From the NCBI GenBank assembly GCA_000720375.1, contig JOAA01000011.1, forward strand, positions 221,083 to 285,082: a stretch of DNA of 64,000 nucleotides, given 5' to 3'. Under the pieces are notes generated by a model. It saw only the letters and a program-made list of their open reading frames with translations. It did no database searches and had not been told where the DNA came from. The number at the start of each line of letters is the position of its first letter. Position 1 is the stretch's first letter. The stretch is from Rhodococcus rhodnii (GTDB lineage Bacteria; Actinomycetota; Actinomycetes; Mycobacteriales; Pseudonocardiaceae). Made by a program: the position numbers and the translations under genes. Below, piece by piece: positions 17,735-26,172 of the stretch.

Positions 17735-18463
17735 ATGGGCGTTGTGATCGTGACGGGTGGCAGCCGGGGGATCGGCGCGGCGATCTGCCGTGCGGTGGCC
17801 AAAGCCGGGCATCAGGTCGTCGTGAACTACGTCGGCAACGCGGCGGCCGCCGAAGCGGTCGTGAAGGAAACCGGTGGCATCGCGGTCCAGGCGAACGTGT
17901 CGGACGAAGCCGATGTGCGGCGCCTGTTCGACAAAGCCGCTGAACTGGGCCCGGTGACCGGCCTGGTGTGCAACGCGGGTATCACCGGCAACACCATCGC
18001 CCGCTTGGACGAGCAGGAAGTCCAGACTGTGCGCGACGTCCTCGAAGTGAACGTGGTCGGGACCTTCCTGTGCGACCGAGAGGCCGTCCGCCGGATGTCC
18101 ACGAAGCACCGCGGAAGCGGCGGCGTGATCGTCAACATCTCTTCCACCGCAGCGCATCGCGGTTCACCCGGCGAATGGGTTCATTACGCGGCAAGCAAAG
18201 CAGCCGTCGAGACGCTGACGAAAGGCCTCGCACTCGAGGTCGCCAACGAGGGCATCCGGGTCAACTGCGTCGCGCCCGGCCTGGTCGAGACGGAGATGCA
18301 CGAGGCCGCGGGCGCGCCGGATCGTGTGGCCAGGACCGCGCCGCTGATCCCGATGAAGCGCGGCGGCCAGCCCGAGGAGATCGCGGACGGCGTGATGTGG
18401 CTGCTGTCCGACGCTTCTTCGTTCGTCACCGGATCGGTCGTGACGATCAGCGGCGGCCGTTAA
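17735..18463 (+). CDS. SDR-family oxidoreductase, FabG-like
   Basis: Classical SDR of 242 residues close to 3-oxoacyl-ACP reductase: cofactor motif TGGSRGIG at the N-terminus, CNAGITGN, active-site Ser in NISSTA and YAASK, and the typical C-terminal SDASSFVTGSVVTISGG. The start at 17735 (MGVVIVTGG) fits the family better than the GTG nine bases upstream. Whether it serves fatty acid synthesis or another ketone cannot be read; it lies beside no other lipid gene. Confidence 0.88.
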   Translation: MGVVIVTGGSRGIGAAICRAVAKAGHQVVVNYVGNAAAAEAVVKETGGIAVQANVSDEADVRRLFDKAAELGPVTGLVCNAGITGNTIARLDEQEVQTVRDVLEVNVVGTFLCDREAVRRMSTKHRGSGGVIVNISSTAAHRGSPGEWVHYAASKAAVETLTKGLALEVANEGIRVNCVAPGLVETEMHEAAGAPDRVARTAPLIPMKRGGQPEEIADGVMWLLSDASSFVTGSVVTISGGR

Positions 18464-18467
18464 GCCG

Positions 18468-19469
18468 TTAAAGACAGCCGCAGGAATTGCGGTGCATCAA
18501 TACCGGTTGCAGCCGCGCGGTCTGCGGCGGCCGGGACGGGTCGGCGATCCGGTTGAGCAGCATTCGGACCGCGGTTTTCCCGATTTCCGCGATCGGCTGG
18601 GCCATTGTGGTGATCGGCGGGTCGAGCAGATCGGCCCATTCCACGTCGTCATAACCGACGACCGCGAGCTCCCGGCCGATCTTCAAATCACGTTTGCGGG
18701 CTTCGTGCAACGCGCCGGACAGCATTTGGTTGTTCCCTGCGACCACCGCGGTCGGCGGATTGTCTAAATCGAGCAACCGGCCCAGCGCGGCCGCGGCTGG
18801 TCCTGCGGCCGACTCACCGGACTGGACAAGGTTCTCGTCCCAGCTCAGGCCGGATCGGCCGAGCCCGAGGCGGTAGCCGAGCACTCGCTCGGAGGTGGTG
18901 GCCAGGCCCTCGGCGCCGCTGATCATCCCGATCCGCTTGTGGCCGAGTTCCGCCAAGTGCTGCACCAGCGCGGACGTGGAGTGCACGTTCTCCGGGCCGA
19001 CCTGGTCGAAGTCCTGGCCGACGGTCAGCCGGTCGACCAGCACCATCGGGATGCCCAGCTGCTTGAGCTCCGGCAGGACGGTTGCCGCCGCACGCGGGGA
19101 CGGCGTCAGGATCAGCCCGTCCACTCTGCGGGAGCGCAGGGTGCGGACCGCGGACTGCTCGCTTGCCTGCTCGTCATGGGTGTCGGTGAGCACGAGCGTG
19201 TACCCGGCTTTGCTGGTCTCGTGTTCGATCGCCTGGATCAGTTCGGCGAAGTACGGGTTGGCCACCAGTGAAATGGCCACGCCCAACGATCGGGTGCCAC
19301 CGGTCACCAACGATCGGGCGATCGCGTCGCCGGTGTATCCGGTGCGTTCGATCGCGTCGAGGACCCTGAACTTGGTCTCCGGTGCGACCGCACGCGTGGA
19401 GTTGACCACGTGCGACACCGTGGTGATGGAGACGCCCGCCATCTGGGCGACATCCTTCATGGTGACCAA
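18468..19469 (-). CDS. LacI-family transcriptional regulator of the sugar operon
   Basis: LacI/GalR repressor of about 333 residues: N-terminal helix-turn-helix MKDVAQMAGVSITTVSHVV with the hinge, then a periplasmic-binding-protein-like effector domain (LGVAISLVANPYFAEL, VAGNNQML, AVVGYDDVEWADLL). The TTG at 19469 is chosen because GGGAG lies six bases before it; ATG at 19460 is the alternative. It is divergent from the sugar ABC operon, with the perfect palindrome CGTTTGCGCAAACG between them, so it should repress that operon and itself until the sugar or its phosphate binds. Confidence 0.93.
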   Translation of the reverse strand: MVTMKDVAQMAGVSITTVSHVVNSTRAVAPETKFRVLDAIERTGYTGDAIARSLVTGGTRSLGVAISLVANPYFAELIQAIEHETSKAGYTLVLTDTHDEQASEQSAVRTLRSRRVDGLILTPSPRAAATVLPELKQLGIPMVLVDRLTVGQDFDQVGPENVHSTSALVQHLAELGHKRIGMISGAEGLATTSERVLGYRLGLGRSGLSWDENLVQSGESAAGPAAAALGRLLDLDNPPTAVVAGNNQMLSGALHEARKRDLKIGRELAVVGYDDVEWADLLDPPITTMAQPIAEIGKTAVRMLLNRIADPSRPPQTARLQPVLMHRNSCGCL

Positions 19470-19500
19470 GCTTGTCTCCCTGTAGCAAAAGCACGCCAAG

Positions 19501-19514
19501 CGTTTGCGCAAACG
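19501..19514 (+). promoter_or_regulatory. LacI-type operator
   Basis: CGTTTGCGCAAACG is a perfect 14-bp palindrome with the central CG step typical of LacI/GalR sites. A half-site-like GGTTGCG follows directly. It lies 32 bp upstream of the regulator start and 62 bp upstream of the binding-protein start, so it could control both directions. Confidence 0.85.
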
Positions 19515-19575
19515 GTTGCGACAGGCTAAGTGAATCATTAACTTCCCCGCAACCAGGTACTCGCAGGAGGAAGTC

Positions 19576-20580
19576 ATGGGACGACGTGGTCTCGCCATCA
19601 TCGCCGCCGGTCTGCTCGCGTTCGCCGCGAGTGGTTGTACCAGCCAGAAGACCGGTACCGGTGGCCAACCCGCCGATGGCGGCAAGATCAAGGTCGGTCT
19701 CGTGACCAAGACCGACTCCAACCCGTATTTCGTGGCGCTGCGCGATTCCGCCAAAGCCGAGGCAGACCGGTCCGGCGCGGAGTTGATTGCGTTGGCAGGC
19801 AAGTTCGACGGCGACAACGAAGGCCAGGTCGCCGCGATCGAGAACCTCGTGCAGCAAGGCGCCAAGACGATCATGATCACGCCGAGCAACTCGACCGGCA
19901 TCCTCGGCGCCATCTCCAACGCCCGTGATCGCGGCGTTCTGGTGATCGCGCTGGACACCGAGACGGATCCGAAGGACGCCGTCGACGCGACGTTCGCCAG
20001 CGACAACACCGAGGCCGGGCGCATGCAGGGGACGTATGTGAAGGCCGCGCTGGCCGGCAAGGCGCCGAAGCTGATCATGCTCGACGGCACGCCCGGCTCG
20101 ACCGTCAGCGAGCAGCGCCACAACGGATTCCTCGAGGGCATCGGGCTGAAGAACGGCGACCCGGCGATTCTCGGCGTCGAGGCGACCAACGGTGAGCAGA
20201 ACAAGGCCCAGACCGCGACGGAGAACCTCCTGCAGCGCGACACGTCGGTCAACTCCGTGTACACGATCAATGAGCCCGCCGCACGCGGCGGTTACGTCGC
20301 CTTGCAGGCCAAGGGAATTGCGGCGCAGGTCATGATCGGGTCGATTGACGGTTCGTGCCAGGGCGTTACGGACGTCAAGGAAGGCAAAGTGGTCGCGACG
20401 GTGATGCAGTTCCCGAAGAAAATGGCGGCGCAAGGTGTGCAGGCCGCAGTCGAATTCAGCAAGACCGGCAAGAAGCCGACCGGATTCGTGAACACCGGCG
20501 TCACCGTGATCACCGACAAGCCGGTCGCCGGAATCCAGAGCCAGGACACCGCGTGGGGTCTGCAGAACTGCTGGGGCTGA
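19576..20580 (+). CDS. Sugar ABC transporter substrate-binding lipoprotein
   Basis: Periplasmic-binding-type lipoprotein of 334 residues. The signal ends in FAASGC, giving a lipid-anchored mature protein outside the membrane. The fold is the ribose/fructose class (KVGLVTKTDSNPYFVALRD, FDGDNEGQVAAIENLVQQGA, ALDTETDP, LDGTPGSTVSEQRHNGF). Together with the single-domain ATPase and downstream P-loop kinase, it resembles the FrcB-FrcC-FrcA-FrcK fructose system of rhizobia, so fructose or a related sugar is the inferred substrate. GGAGGAAG precedes ATG. Confidence 0.92.
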   Translation: MGRRGLAIIAAGLLAFAASGCTSQKTGTGGQPADGGKIKVGLVTKTDSNPYFVALRDSAKAEADRSGAELIALAGKFDGDNEGQVAAIENLVQQGAKTIMITPSNSTGILGAISNARDRGVLVIALDTETDPKDAVDATFASDNTEAGRMQGTYVKAALAGKAPKLIMLDGTPGSTVSEQRHNGFLEGIGLKNGDPAILGVEATNGEQNKAQTATENLLQRDTSVNSVYTINEPAARGGYVALQAKGIAAQVMIGSIDGSCQGVTDVKEGKVVATVMQFPKKMAAQGVQAAVEFSKTGKKPTGFVNTGVTVITDKPVAGIQSQDTAWGLQNCWG

Positions 20581-20584
20581 GCCG

Positions 20585-21556
20585 ATGACGACAATTAAAG
20601 AGCGCAGCGAATTCATCCTGCGCACGCCGGCGATCGGCCCGGCGATCGCATTGGTCGTGGCGGTGGTGGTCTTTTCCATCACCACCGACACGTTCCTCAA
20701 CGTGGACAACCTCTCGCTGGTCGTCCAGCAGTCACTGGTGATCGGCACGCTCGCCCTTGGCCAGACCCTGGTCATCCTGACCAGCGGGATCGACCTGGCC
20801 AACGCGGCGATCGCGGTGTTCGCGACCTTGCTGATGGCCAAGATGGTGCTGCAGTCCGGCATGCCGGGCATAGTCGCGCTGCTGCTCGGAGTCGTTGTGG
20901 CGGCGGCGATCGGCGCGGTGACCGGCGGCATCGTGACCGGATTCCGGTTGCCGCCGTTCATCGTCACCCTCGGCATGCTGACCATCGTGACCGCGGTCAG
21001 CCGGATTTACGCCTCCGGGCAAAGCTTTCCGGTCACCGACGACACGCTCGGGTTCCTCGGCCAGAAGCAGTACTTGTTCGGGCAGATCGAAGTCACCTTC
21101 GGCATGGTGCTGATGGTGGTGATGTACATCGGCGTCTGGTACGCGCTGACCCGGACCGCCTGGGGCAAGCACGTCTACGCGGTCGGCAACGACCCGGAAG
21201 CCGCGCGGTTGTCCGGTATCCACGTCCGGCGCAGCCTGCTCGGCGTCTACATCATCGCCGGTGTGATCTACGGAATCGCGGCCTGGCAAGCACTTGGCCG
21301 CGTACCCAACGCCGACCCGAACGCCTTCCAGCTCGGTAACCTCGACTCGATCACCGCGGTCGTCATCGGTGGCACCAGCCTGTTCGGCGGGCGCGGCAGC
21401 GTGATCGGAACGCTGATCGGCGCGCTGATCGTGGCGGTCCTGCGCAGCGGCCTGACGCAGGCGGGAATCGACAACCTGTACCAGGACGTGGCCACGGGTG
21501 TGCTTGTGATCGCCGCGGTCGCGGTGGACCGGTTCTCCCGAGGGAGGCAGCGATGA
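20585..21556 (+). CDS. Sugar ABC transporter permease
   Basis: Membrane permease of 323 residues, ribose/fructose (RbsC/FrcC) type, with about eight to ten helices. The family EAA-like region is GKHVYAVGNDPEAARLSGI, followed by a long hydrophobic C-terminal half with GGTSLFGGRGSVIGTLIGA. It follows the binding-protein gene by four bases and overlaps the ATPase gene by four (ATGA). A single permease gene implies a homodimeric channel. Confidence 0.93.
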   Translation: MTTIKERSEFILRTPAIGPAIALVVAVVVFSITTDTFLNVDNLSLVVQQSLVIGTLALGQTLVILTSGIDLANAAIAVFATLLMAKMVLQSGMPGIVALLLGVVVAAAIGAVTGGIVTGFRLPPFIVTLGMLTIVTAVSRIYASGQSFPVTDDTLGFLGQKQYLFGQIEVTFGMVLMVVMYIGVWYALTRTAWGKHVYAVGNDPEAARLSGIHVRRSLLGVYIIAGVIYGIAAWQALGRVPNADPNAFQLGNLDSITAVVIGGTSLFGGRGSVIGTLIGALIVAVLRSGLTQAGIDNLYQDVATGVLVIAAVAVDRFSRGRQR

Positions 21557-22356
21557 CTCCGGTTGTGGAAGCAAAAGGACTGGTCAAGCGGTACGGCCGG
21601 GTGACCGCGATGGACGGCGCCGACTTCGACCTGCAGCCGGGCGAGGTGCTCGCGGTGGTCGGTGACAACGGCGCGGGCAAGTCCACGTTGATCAAAGCCT
21701 TGTCCGGCGCGGTGATTCCGGACGAGGGCGAGATCCGCGTCAACGGCGAGCTCGTGCACTTCCACGGCCCGCTGGACGCGCGTAAGCACGGCATCGAGAC
21801 CGTCTACCAGGACCTGGCGCTCGCGCAGGCACAGGACATCGCCACGAACCTGTTTCTCGGCAGGGAAAAACGGCGTCCCGGATTCCTCGGTGCGGTGTTC
21901 CGGTTGCTGGATTCCAAGGGCATGCGGGCGCAGGCCCGGAGCGTGCTCGACGACCTCGGCATCAACATCAAGTCGATGACGCAGCCGGTGGAAACGTTGT
22001 CCGGTGGGCAAAGGCAAGCGGTCGCGGTCGCCAGAGCGGCCGCGTTCGGCACCCGGGTCGTGATCATGGACGAGCCGACGGCCGCACTCGGTGTTGCCGA
22101 GTCCGCCAAAGTGCTCGAACTGATCGGCCGGATTCGCGACCGCGGCCTGCCTGTGGTGCTGATCAGCCACAACATGCCGCACGTCTTCGAGATCGCCGAC
22201 CGCGTCCACGTGCACCGGCTGGGCAAACGGGTCGCGGTGGTCTCGCCGAAGACGCACTCGATGAACGAGGTCGTCGGCCTGCTCACCGGCGCGTTGCGGA
22301 TGGCCGAGGACGGCTCGATCCAGGAAGTCGGTGTGACCACAGGGCTGGGCCGTTGA
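21553..22356 (+). CDS. Sugar ABC transporter ATPase (single domain)
   Basis: ATP-binding subunit of 267 residues: Walker A GDNGAGKST near 42, Q-loop VYQDLALAQ, signature LSGGQRQAVAVARA and Walker B VVIMDEPTAALG. Only one nucleotide-binding domain is present, whereas RbsA/MglA proteins have two, so it must dimerise, as FrcA does. Start and stop overlap the neighbouring genes by four bases each, a tightly coupled operon. Confidence 0.94.
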   Translation: MTPVVEAKGLVKRYGRVTAMDGADFDLQPGEVLAVVGDNGAGKSTLIKALSGAVIPDEGEIRVNGELVHFHGPLDARKHGIETVYQDLALAQAQDIATNLFLGREKRRPGFLGAVFRLLDSKGMRAQARSVLDDLGINIKSMTQPVETLSGGQRQAVAVARAAAFGTRVVIMDEPTAALGVAESAKVLELIGRIRDRGLPVVLISHNMPHVFEIADRVHVHRLGKRVAVVSPKTHSMNEVVGLLTGALRMAEDGSIQEVGVTTGLGR

Positions 22357-23159
22357 TCCTCGCGGTCGGCCTGTGCACCGTGGATCTCGTTCAACGGGTG
22401 GACGTTCTGCCGGTGCCGGGGCAGAAGGTGCAGTCCGGCTCGGTCGAACTGGTGGCGGGCGGACCGGCGGCGAACGCGGCGATCACCATTGCCGCGCTTG
22501 GCGCCCCGGTCCGCCTGGTGACCGTGCTGGGCTCGCATCCCTTGGCGGACTTGGCAAGGCGTGATCTTGCGCAGTACGGCGTCGAAGTCGTCGACGTCAT
22601 GCCCGATCGCGCCGAGCCGCCCACCGTGAGCGCGGTCTCGGTCCGTAACAGCGATGGCGAACGAACAGTGGTCTCGCACAACGCTTCCGGCATAACGGCG
22701 TCAGCGGACATCGAGTTGTCCGATGTGGACACTGTGCTGCTTGACGGGCACCACCCGGCGCTGGCGCTCGCGGCGGCACGGGCTGACGTGCCGGTGATCC
22801 TGGACGCGGGCAGCCGTAAACCGGTGTTCGGCGAACTGCTGCCGATGGTGGACGTGTGCGCGTGCTCGTCGGCGTTCCAGGATCCGGTCGACTGCCCGGT
22901 GGTGACGCGCACGCACGGCCCGGATCCGGTGCACTGGTTCGTCGGATCCGACCGTGGGGAAGTCCCTGTGCCGCAAGTGGAAACCAAGGACACGTCCGGC
23001 GCGGGCGACGTCTGGCACGGCGCGCTGGCGCTGGGGGTGGCGCGGCTCCGCCGAGTTCCGAAAGCTGCCGATATGCCGGATTTGATCCGATATGCCAACC
23101 GCATCGCCGGTGTGCGGGTACAGCACGAAGGAGCGAGCTGGCGTAATGAACTTCGCTGA
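22353..23159 (+). CDS. PfkB-family carbohydrate kinase
   Basis: Ribokinase-fold sugar kinase of 268 residues. The N-terminal glycine-rich strand GGPAANAAITIAALG binds sugar and the C-terminal DTSGAGDVWHGALA carries the catalytic Asp and anion hole. It begins with a rare TTG overlapping the ATPase stop. Phosphorylation of the sugar imported by the upstream transporter is inferred from the operon. It is shorter than ribokinase (about 300 residues), as in many actinobacterial PfkB proteins. Confidence 0.9.
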   Translation: MILAVGLCTVDLVQRVDVLPVPGQKVQSGSVELVAGGPAANAAITIAALGAPVRLVTVLGSHPLADLARRDLAQYGVEVVDVMPDRAEPPTVSAVSVRNSDGERTVVSHNASGITASADIELSDVDTVLLDGHHPALALAAARADVPVILDAGSRKPVFGELLPMVDVCACSSAFQDPVDCPVVTRTHGPDPVHWFVGSDRGEVPVPQVETKDTSGAGDVWHGALALGVARLRRVPKAADMPDLIRYANRIAGVRVQHEGASWRNELR

Positions 23160-23754
23160 ACTGGTGGCCCGTGCACGTGCGTTAGCCAGCAGAAACCGCG
23201 CGATGCTCGGCATCTGCGGCGCACCGGGGGCCGGCAAGTCGACCTTGGCGGGCAAACTGGTCGAGGCCCTTGGCGATCAGGCGGTTTACGTCGGCATGGA
23301 CGGCTTTCACCTGGCCCAGGCAGAGCTGGAGCGGCTCGGCCGCACCGCGCGCAAGGGCGCACTGGACACTTTCGACGGTCCCGGTTATGTCAATCTCTTG
23401 CAACGATTGAGGAATCAGTCCGACGAGATCGTCTACGCACCGGAGTTCCGCAGGGAGATCGAAGAGCCGGTCGCGTGCGCGGTCCCTGTGTTCCCGGACA
23501 CGCCGTTGGTGGTGACCGAAGGCAACTACCTGCTCGTACCGGACAAGCCGTGGGGCGCGGTGCGTGACCTGCTCGACGAAGTCTGGTTTCTGCGGCCTGA
23601 CGAGGAAGAACGCCATCGGAGGCTGATCTTGCGGCATGAGGCGTTCGGCCGCAGCCCGGCCGAGGCTCGTGACAGAGCGTTGGGGTCCGATGAACGCAAC
23701 GCAACCGTGATCAATGCTACGGCGGATCGCGCCGATCTCGTGCTAGGCGGGTAG
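23146..23754 (+). CDS. P-loop nucleoside/sugar kinase-like protein (FrcK/uridine kinase type)
   Basis: About 202 residues with a P-loop GICGAPGAGKST near residue 20, then GMDGFHLAQAELERLG, FDGPGYVNLL and EGNYLLV, motifs shared by uridine/phosphoribulokinase-like proteins and the rhizobial fructose-operon kinase FrcK. The ATG at 23146 lies inside the PfkB reading frame, a 14-base overlap. Two kinases in one sugar operon suggests two phosphorylation steps or alternative substrates. The exact substrate is unknown. Confidence 0.82.
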   Translation: MNFAELVARARALASRNRAMLGICGAPGAGKSTLAGKLVEALGDQAVYVGMDGFHLAQAELERLGRTARKGALDTFDGPGYVNLLQRLRNQSDEIVYAPEFRREIEEPVACAVPVFPDTPLVVTEGNYLLVPDKPWGAVRDLLDEVWFLRPDEEERHRRLILRHEAFGRSPAEARDRALGSDERNATVINATADRADLVLGG

Positions 23755-23885
23755 CGAGTGCGTCTCGTGCTGTGGAAAGTCCTATAACAGCGTGCTCACG
23801 ACGCCGGATTTGTAGACAGTCGTGCGGCACTATGGCGGGGCGGCCTTCCCCGATCTTTAGTGGCCGCACGAAAGGACGGACCGAA

Positions 23886-24293
23886 ATGACCACGTTGAGC
23901 GGCGTGCATCACATCGCGCTGACCGTGACCGACGTGGATCGCAGCGTCCCCTGGTACGAGCGGGTCCTCGGGTTCAGCGTGGTCGGAACCCAGGAGGAGG
24001 ACGCGCTCGGCGTACGCAAGGTGTTCTTGCGTGGCCCAGGTGACGGCTTCGCGCTCACCCTGATTCAGCACCCGTACGCAGCGGGCAGCGTCTTCGACGA
24101 GAAGAAGCCAGGTCTGGATCACCTGTCGTTCTCGGTGCCGGACGAAGCCTGTCTGACCGAGTGGACCGACCGGCTCGAGGAGCACGGCGTGATGTTCTCG
24201 CCGATCACCGAGGAGCAGAGCGCGGGCAAGTCCGTGATCGCCCTGCGTGATCCGGACGGCATCCAGTTGGTGCTCTGGGCGGAGAAGCCCTAG
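23886..24293 (+). CDS. VOC-family (glyoxalase/dioxygenase) protein
   Basis: Small metalloenzyme-fold protein of 135 residues with two beta-alpha-beta-beta-beta modules: HHIALTVTDVDRSVPWYERV at the start (first metal His) and DHLSFSVPDE and IALRDPDGIQLVLWAE later (second His and Glu). The start at 23886 follows GAAAGGACGG. The VOC superfamily includes glyoxalase I, fosfomycin resistance and ring-cleavage enzymes, and no specific activity can be assigned. Its stop overlaps the convergent DedA gene by four bases. Confidence 0.88.
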   Translation: MTTLSGVHHIALTVTDVDRSVPWYERVLGFSVVGTQEEDALGVRKVFLRGPGDGFALTLIQHPYAAGSVFDEKKPGLDHLSFSVPDEACLTEWTDRLEEHGVMFSPITEEQSAGKSVIALRDPDGIQLVLWAEKP

Positions 24294-24919
24294 ACGAGCT
24301 CGGCTGGCTTGCGCATTTCCTGGCGGTAGCGCCAGACGCCCCACACGGTCCCCACGATGAAGAACCCGACGCCAACGACGACGGCGGTAGTGACCACCCA
24401 TGGGTACTGCTCGAGCAGGCCTGCGCCGTAGAAGCCGAGCAGTACCAGGGTCGGTACCCACAGCACTGCCCCGATAGTGGTGGCGAACATGTAGCGGCGC
24501 GGGTCCATCGCCGCGGCACCCGCGATCATCGGCGCCAGCGTGCGGATCCACGGGATCCAGCGGGCCAGCACGATCGCCCAGAAGCCACGGCGGTCGAGGA
24601 AGTCACGGGCCTTGGCCAGCTTTTCGACGGTGAGCACCCGGCCACCGAGCCGTCCGGTCAGCGACGTCCCCGCTTTGCGCCCGATGTGATAGCCGAGCTG
24701 GTTGCCGACGACCGCGATGACCGTCGCGGCAATGGAAAGCGCCCACGTTTCGGCGTGATGGGACCCGTGCTGGGCCAGCACGAGCCCGGCGGTGAAAAGC
24801 AGCGAGTCGCCCGGCAGGAACAGGCCGATGATGAAGGCGCATTCGACGAAGACGAAGCTGAGCACAATCAGCCAGACCATCAGCGGACCGTTCTCCGCCA
24901 GCCAGCCAACCACGTTCAC
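24290..24919 (-). CDS. DedA-family membrane protein
   Basis: Integral membrane protein of 209 residues of the DedA/SNARE-associated superfamily, now linked to undecaprenyl-phosphate or phospholipid flipping. Conserved features are E and FxPGD in ECAFIIGLFLPGDSLLF, the YxxGRxxG region GYHIGRKAG, and the RWIPWIRTLAPMIAGAAAM segment with the essential arginines. A second DedA gene lies at 28601. The stop overlaps the VOC stop in CTAG. Confidence 0.92.
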   Translation of the reverse strand: MNVVGWLAENGPLMVWLIVLSFVFVECAFIIGLFLPGDSLLFTAGLVLAQHGSHHAETWALSIAATVIAVVGNQLGYHIGRKAGTSLTGRLGGRVLTVEKLAKARDFLDRRGFWAIVLARWIPWIRTLAPMIAGAAAMDPRRYMFATTIGAVLWVPTLVLLGFYGAGLLEQYPWVVTTAVVVGVGFFIVGTVWGVWRYRQEMRKPAELV

Positions 24920-24950
24920 CCGACGGAGAATACGGGAGAGATCCCTGTGC

Positions 24951-25868
24951 TCAAACGGAAACGAAATCGGCTACGTAACGAATCGCTTGCCTGCCCTCGG
25001 GAACGAGGTTGGAGAACAACGGGAAAACATGCACCTGTCCCGGCCATTCCTGCAGCTCCACCGGGATTTCCGCGCTACGAAGGGAATCCGCGAGTCGCCG
25101 TGCGTCATCGAGCAGGCACTCGGTGTCGCCGACCTGGATGAGGGTGGGCGGCCACCCGCTCTTGTCCGCGTCGAGCACCGCGAGCCGCTCCGCCTTCGCG
25201 TCCCGGTCACCCAGGTAGGCCCGGCGGCAGCGCTGGATGGCCTGTGGCGAGACGAACGGGTCGTGGCGGACCAAGTCCCGTGCCGCGGCCAGTTCGCCGC
25301 TCAGATCGAGCCATGGGGAGAAGAAAACGGCGTGGCTGGGCATCGGCAGGCGCCGCCGCCGCAGATCGGCCAGCAGACAGGCGGTCAGATGCCCGCCTGC
25401 CGAGTCACCGGTGACCGCGATCCGGTGCGCCGCGATACCCCGGTCAAGCAGCCTGCGGTAGACCGTCAGGCAGTCGTCGGCCGCCGCCGGATACGGATGC
25501 TCGGGCGCACGCCGATAGTTCGGCAGGAACACCGGCCGTCCGGTTCGCCGGGACAGCACCAGCGCGAAACTCCGGTGTGAGCGCGGCGAACCGAAGGTGA
25601 ACCCGCCGCCGTGCAGGTGCAACAGGATCCCGTTGGCCACGCTCGCACCCTTGGCCTGCACCCAGGCACCGCGGACATGGCCATATTGCGCCGTCCACGT
25701 CCGCGTACCCCTTGGCAGCCGCTGCAACCCGCCGCTGTCCGCGAACTGGCGGAGCATGCGCAGCTGGATGCCACGCATCGGCGACCGGTCCGCCGCAGGC
25801 CTCACCCTGGTGGCGAAGAACCGCTCCAGCCGCACGCTCTGAGCACTCGCTGTAACGGGCACATCCAT
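24951..25868 (-). CDS. Alpha/beta hydrolase (HSL-family esterase)
   Basis: Esterase/lipase of about 305 residues of the hormone-sensitive-lipase type: oxyanion motif HGGGF near 80, nucleophile elbow GDSAGGH near 148 and a C-terminal Asp/His pair (DPFVSPQ region; GQVHVFPLF). The ATG at 25868 (MDVPVT) is chosen because further upstream the frame runs through the 22-bp repeat array, which is not part of the protein. It resembles its neighbour at 26140, so the two are probably duplicates. The substrate is unknown; no signal peptide. Confidence 0.88.
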   Translation of the reverse strand: MDVPVTASAQSVRLERFFATRVRPAADRSPMRGIQLRMLRQFADSGGLQRLPRGTRTWTAQYGHVRGAWVQAKGASVANGILLHLHGGGFTFGSPRSHRSFALVLSRRTGRPVFLPNYRRAPEHPYPAAADDCLTVYRRLLDRGIAAHRIAVTGDSAGGHLTACLLADLRRRRLPMPSHAVFFSPWLDLSGELAAARDLVRHDPFVSPQAIQRCRRAYLGDRDAKAERLAVLDADKSGWPPTLIQVGDTECLLDDARRLADSLRSAEIPVELQEWPGQVHVFPLFSNLVPEGRQAIRYVADFVSV

Positions 25869-25884
25869 AGGGTGATTGTCGCGC

Positions 25885-26016
25885 GTGTCCACCACTCCAG
25901 CACACTGTGTCGACCGTTCCGGCATGGTGTGTCGACCGTTCCGGCATGGTGTGTCGACCGTTCCAGCACACTGTGTCGACCGTTGCGGCGTCGTGTGTCC
26001 GCCTTTGCGGCCTCTG
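25885..26016 (+). repeat. Six tandem 22-bp repeats
   Basis: Six head-to-tail units with exact 22-bp period start at 25885, 25907, 25929, 25951, 25973 and 25995. The second and third are identical; most contain GTGTCGACCGTTCC or GTGTCCACC at the left and GGCATGGT or AGCACACT at the right. The last two shift to the TTGCGGC core also seen at 12252 and 48575. The array lies 17 bp upstream of the hydrolase start codon, between two related hydrolase genes. Confidence 0.92.
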
Positions 26017-26053
26017 GCGTTGTTGGTTTCGGTGTGGCTTCGCGGGCGCTTTT

Positions 26054-26172
26054 CGCGTGTCCACCATTCCGGCACGGTGAGTCAAACTGCTCGACTCGCT
26101 TCCAGCTCTGTTGCTTTTCGCCGTTCGCCGCTCGCGCGTTCAACTCACCATGCCGGAGCCGGTGGACACGCG
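26054..26172 (+). repeat. 119-bp inverted-repeat element, copy 1
   Basis: Both ends carry the 22-bp repeat sequence in opposite orientation (left CGCGTGTCCACCATTCCGG, right CCGGAGCCGGTGGACACGCG), so the element can fold into a long hairpin. The same 119 bp occurs at 48354-48472 in reverse orientation with about 110 identities. The right arm encodes the last residues and stop of the hydrolase at 26140-27099. Confidence 0.9.

Noticed and set aside
25885..26016. 22-bp array as a CRISPR
   Set aside because: Units are contiguous with no unique spacers, and there are no cas genes.
24951..26075. Longer start for the first esterase
   Set aside because: The extra 69 residues are the translated repeat array; ATG at 25868 fits the family start.
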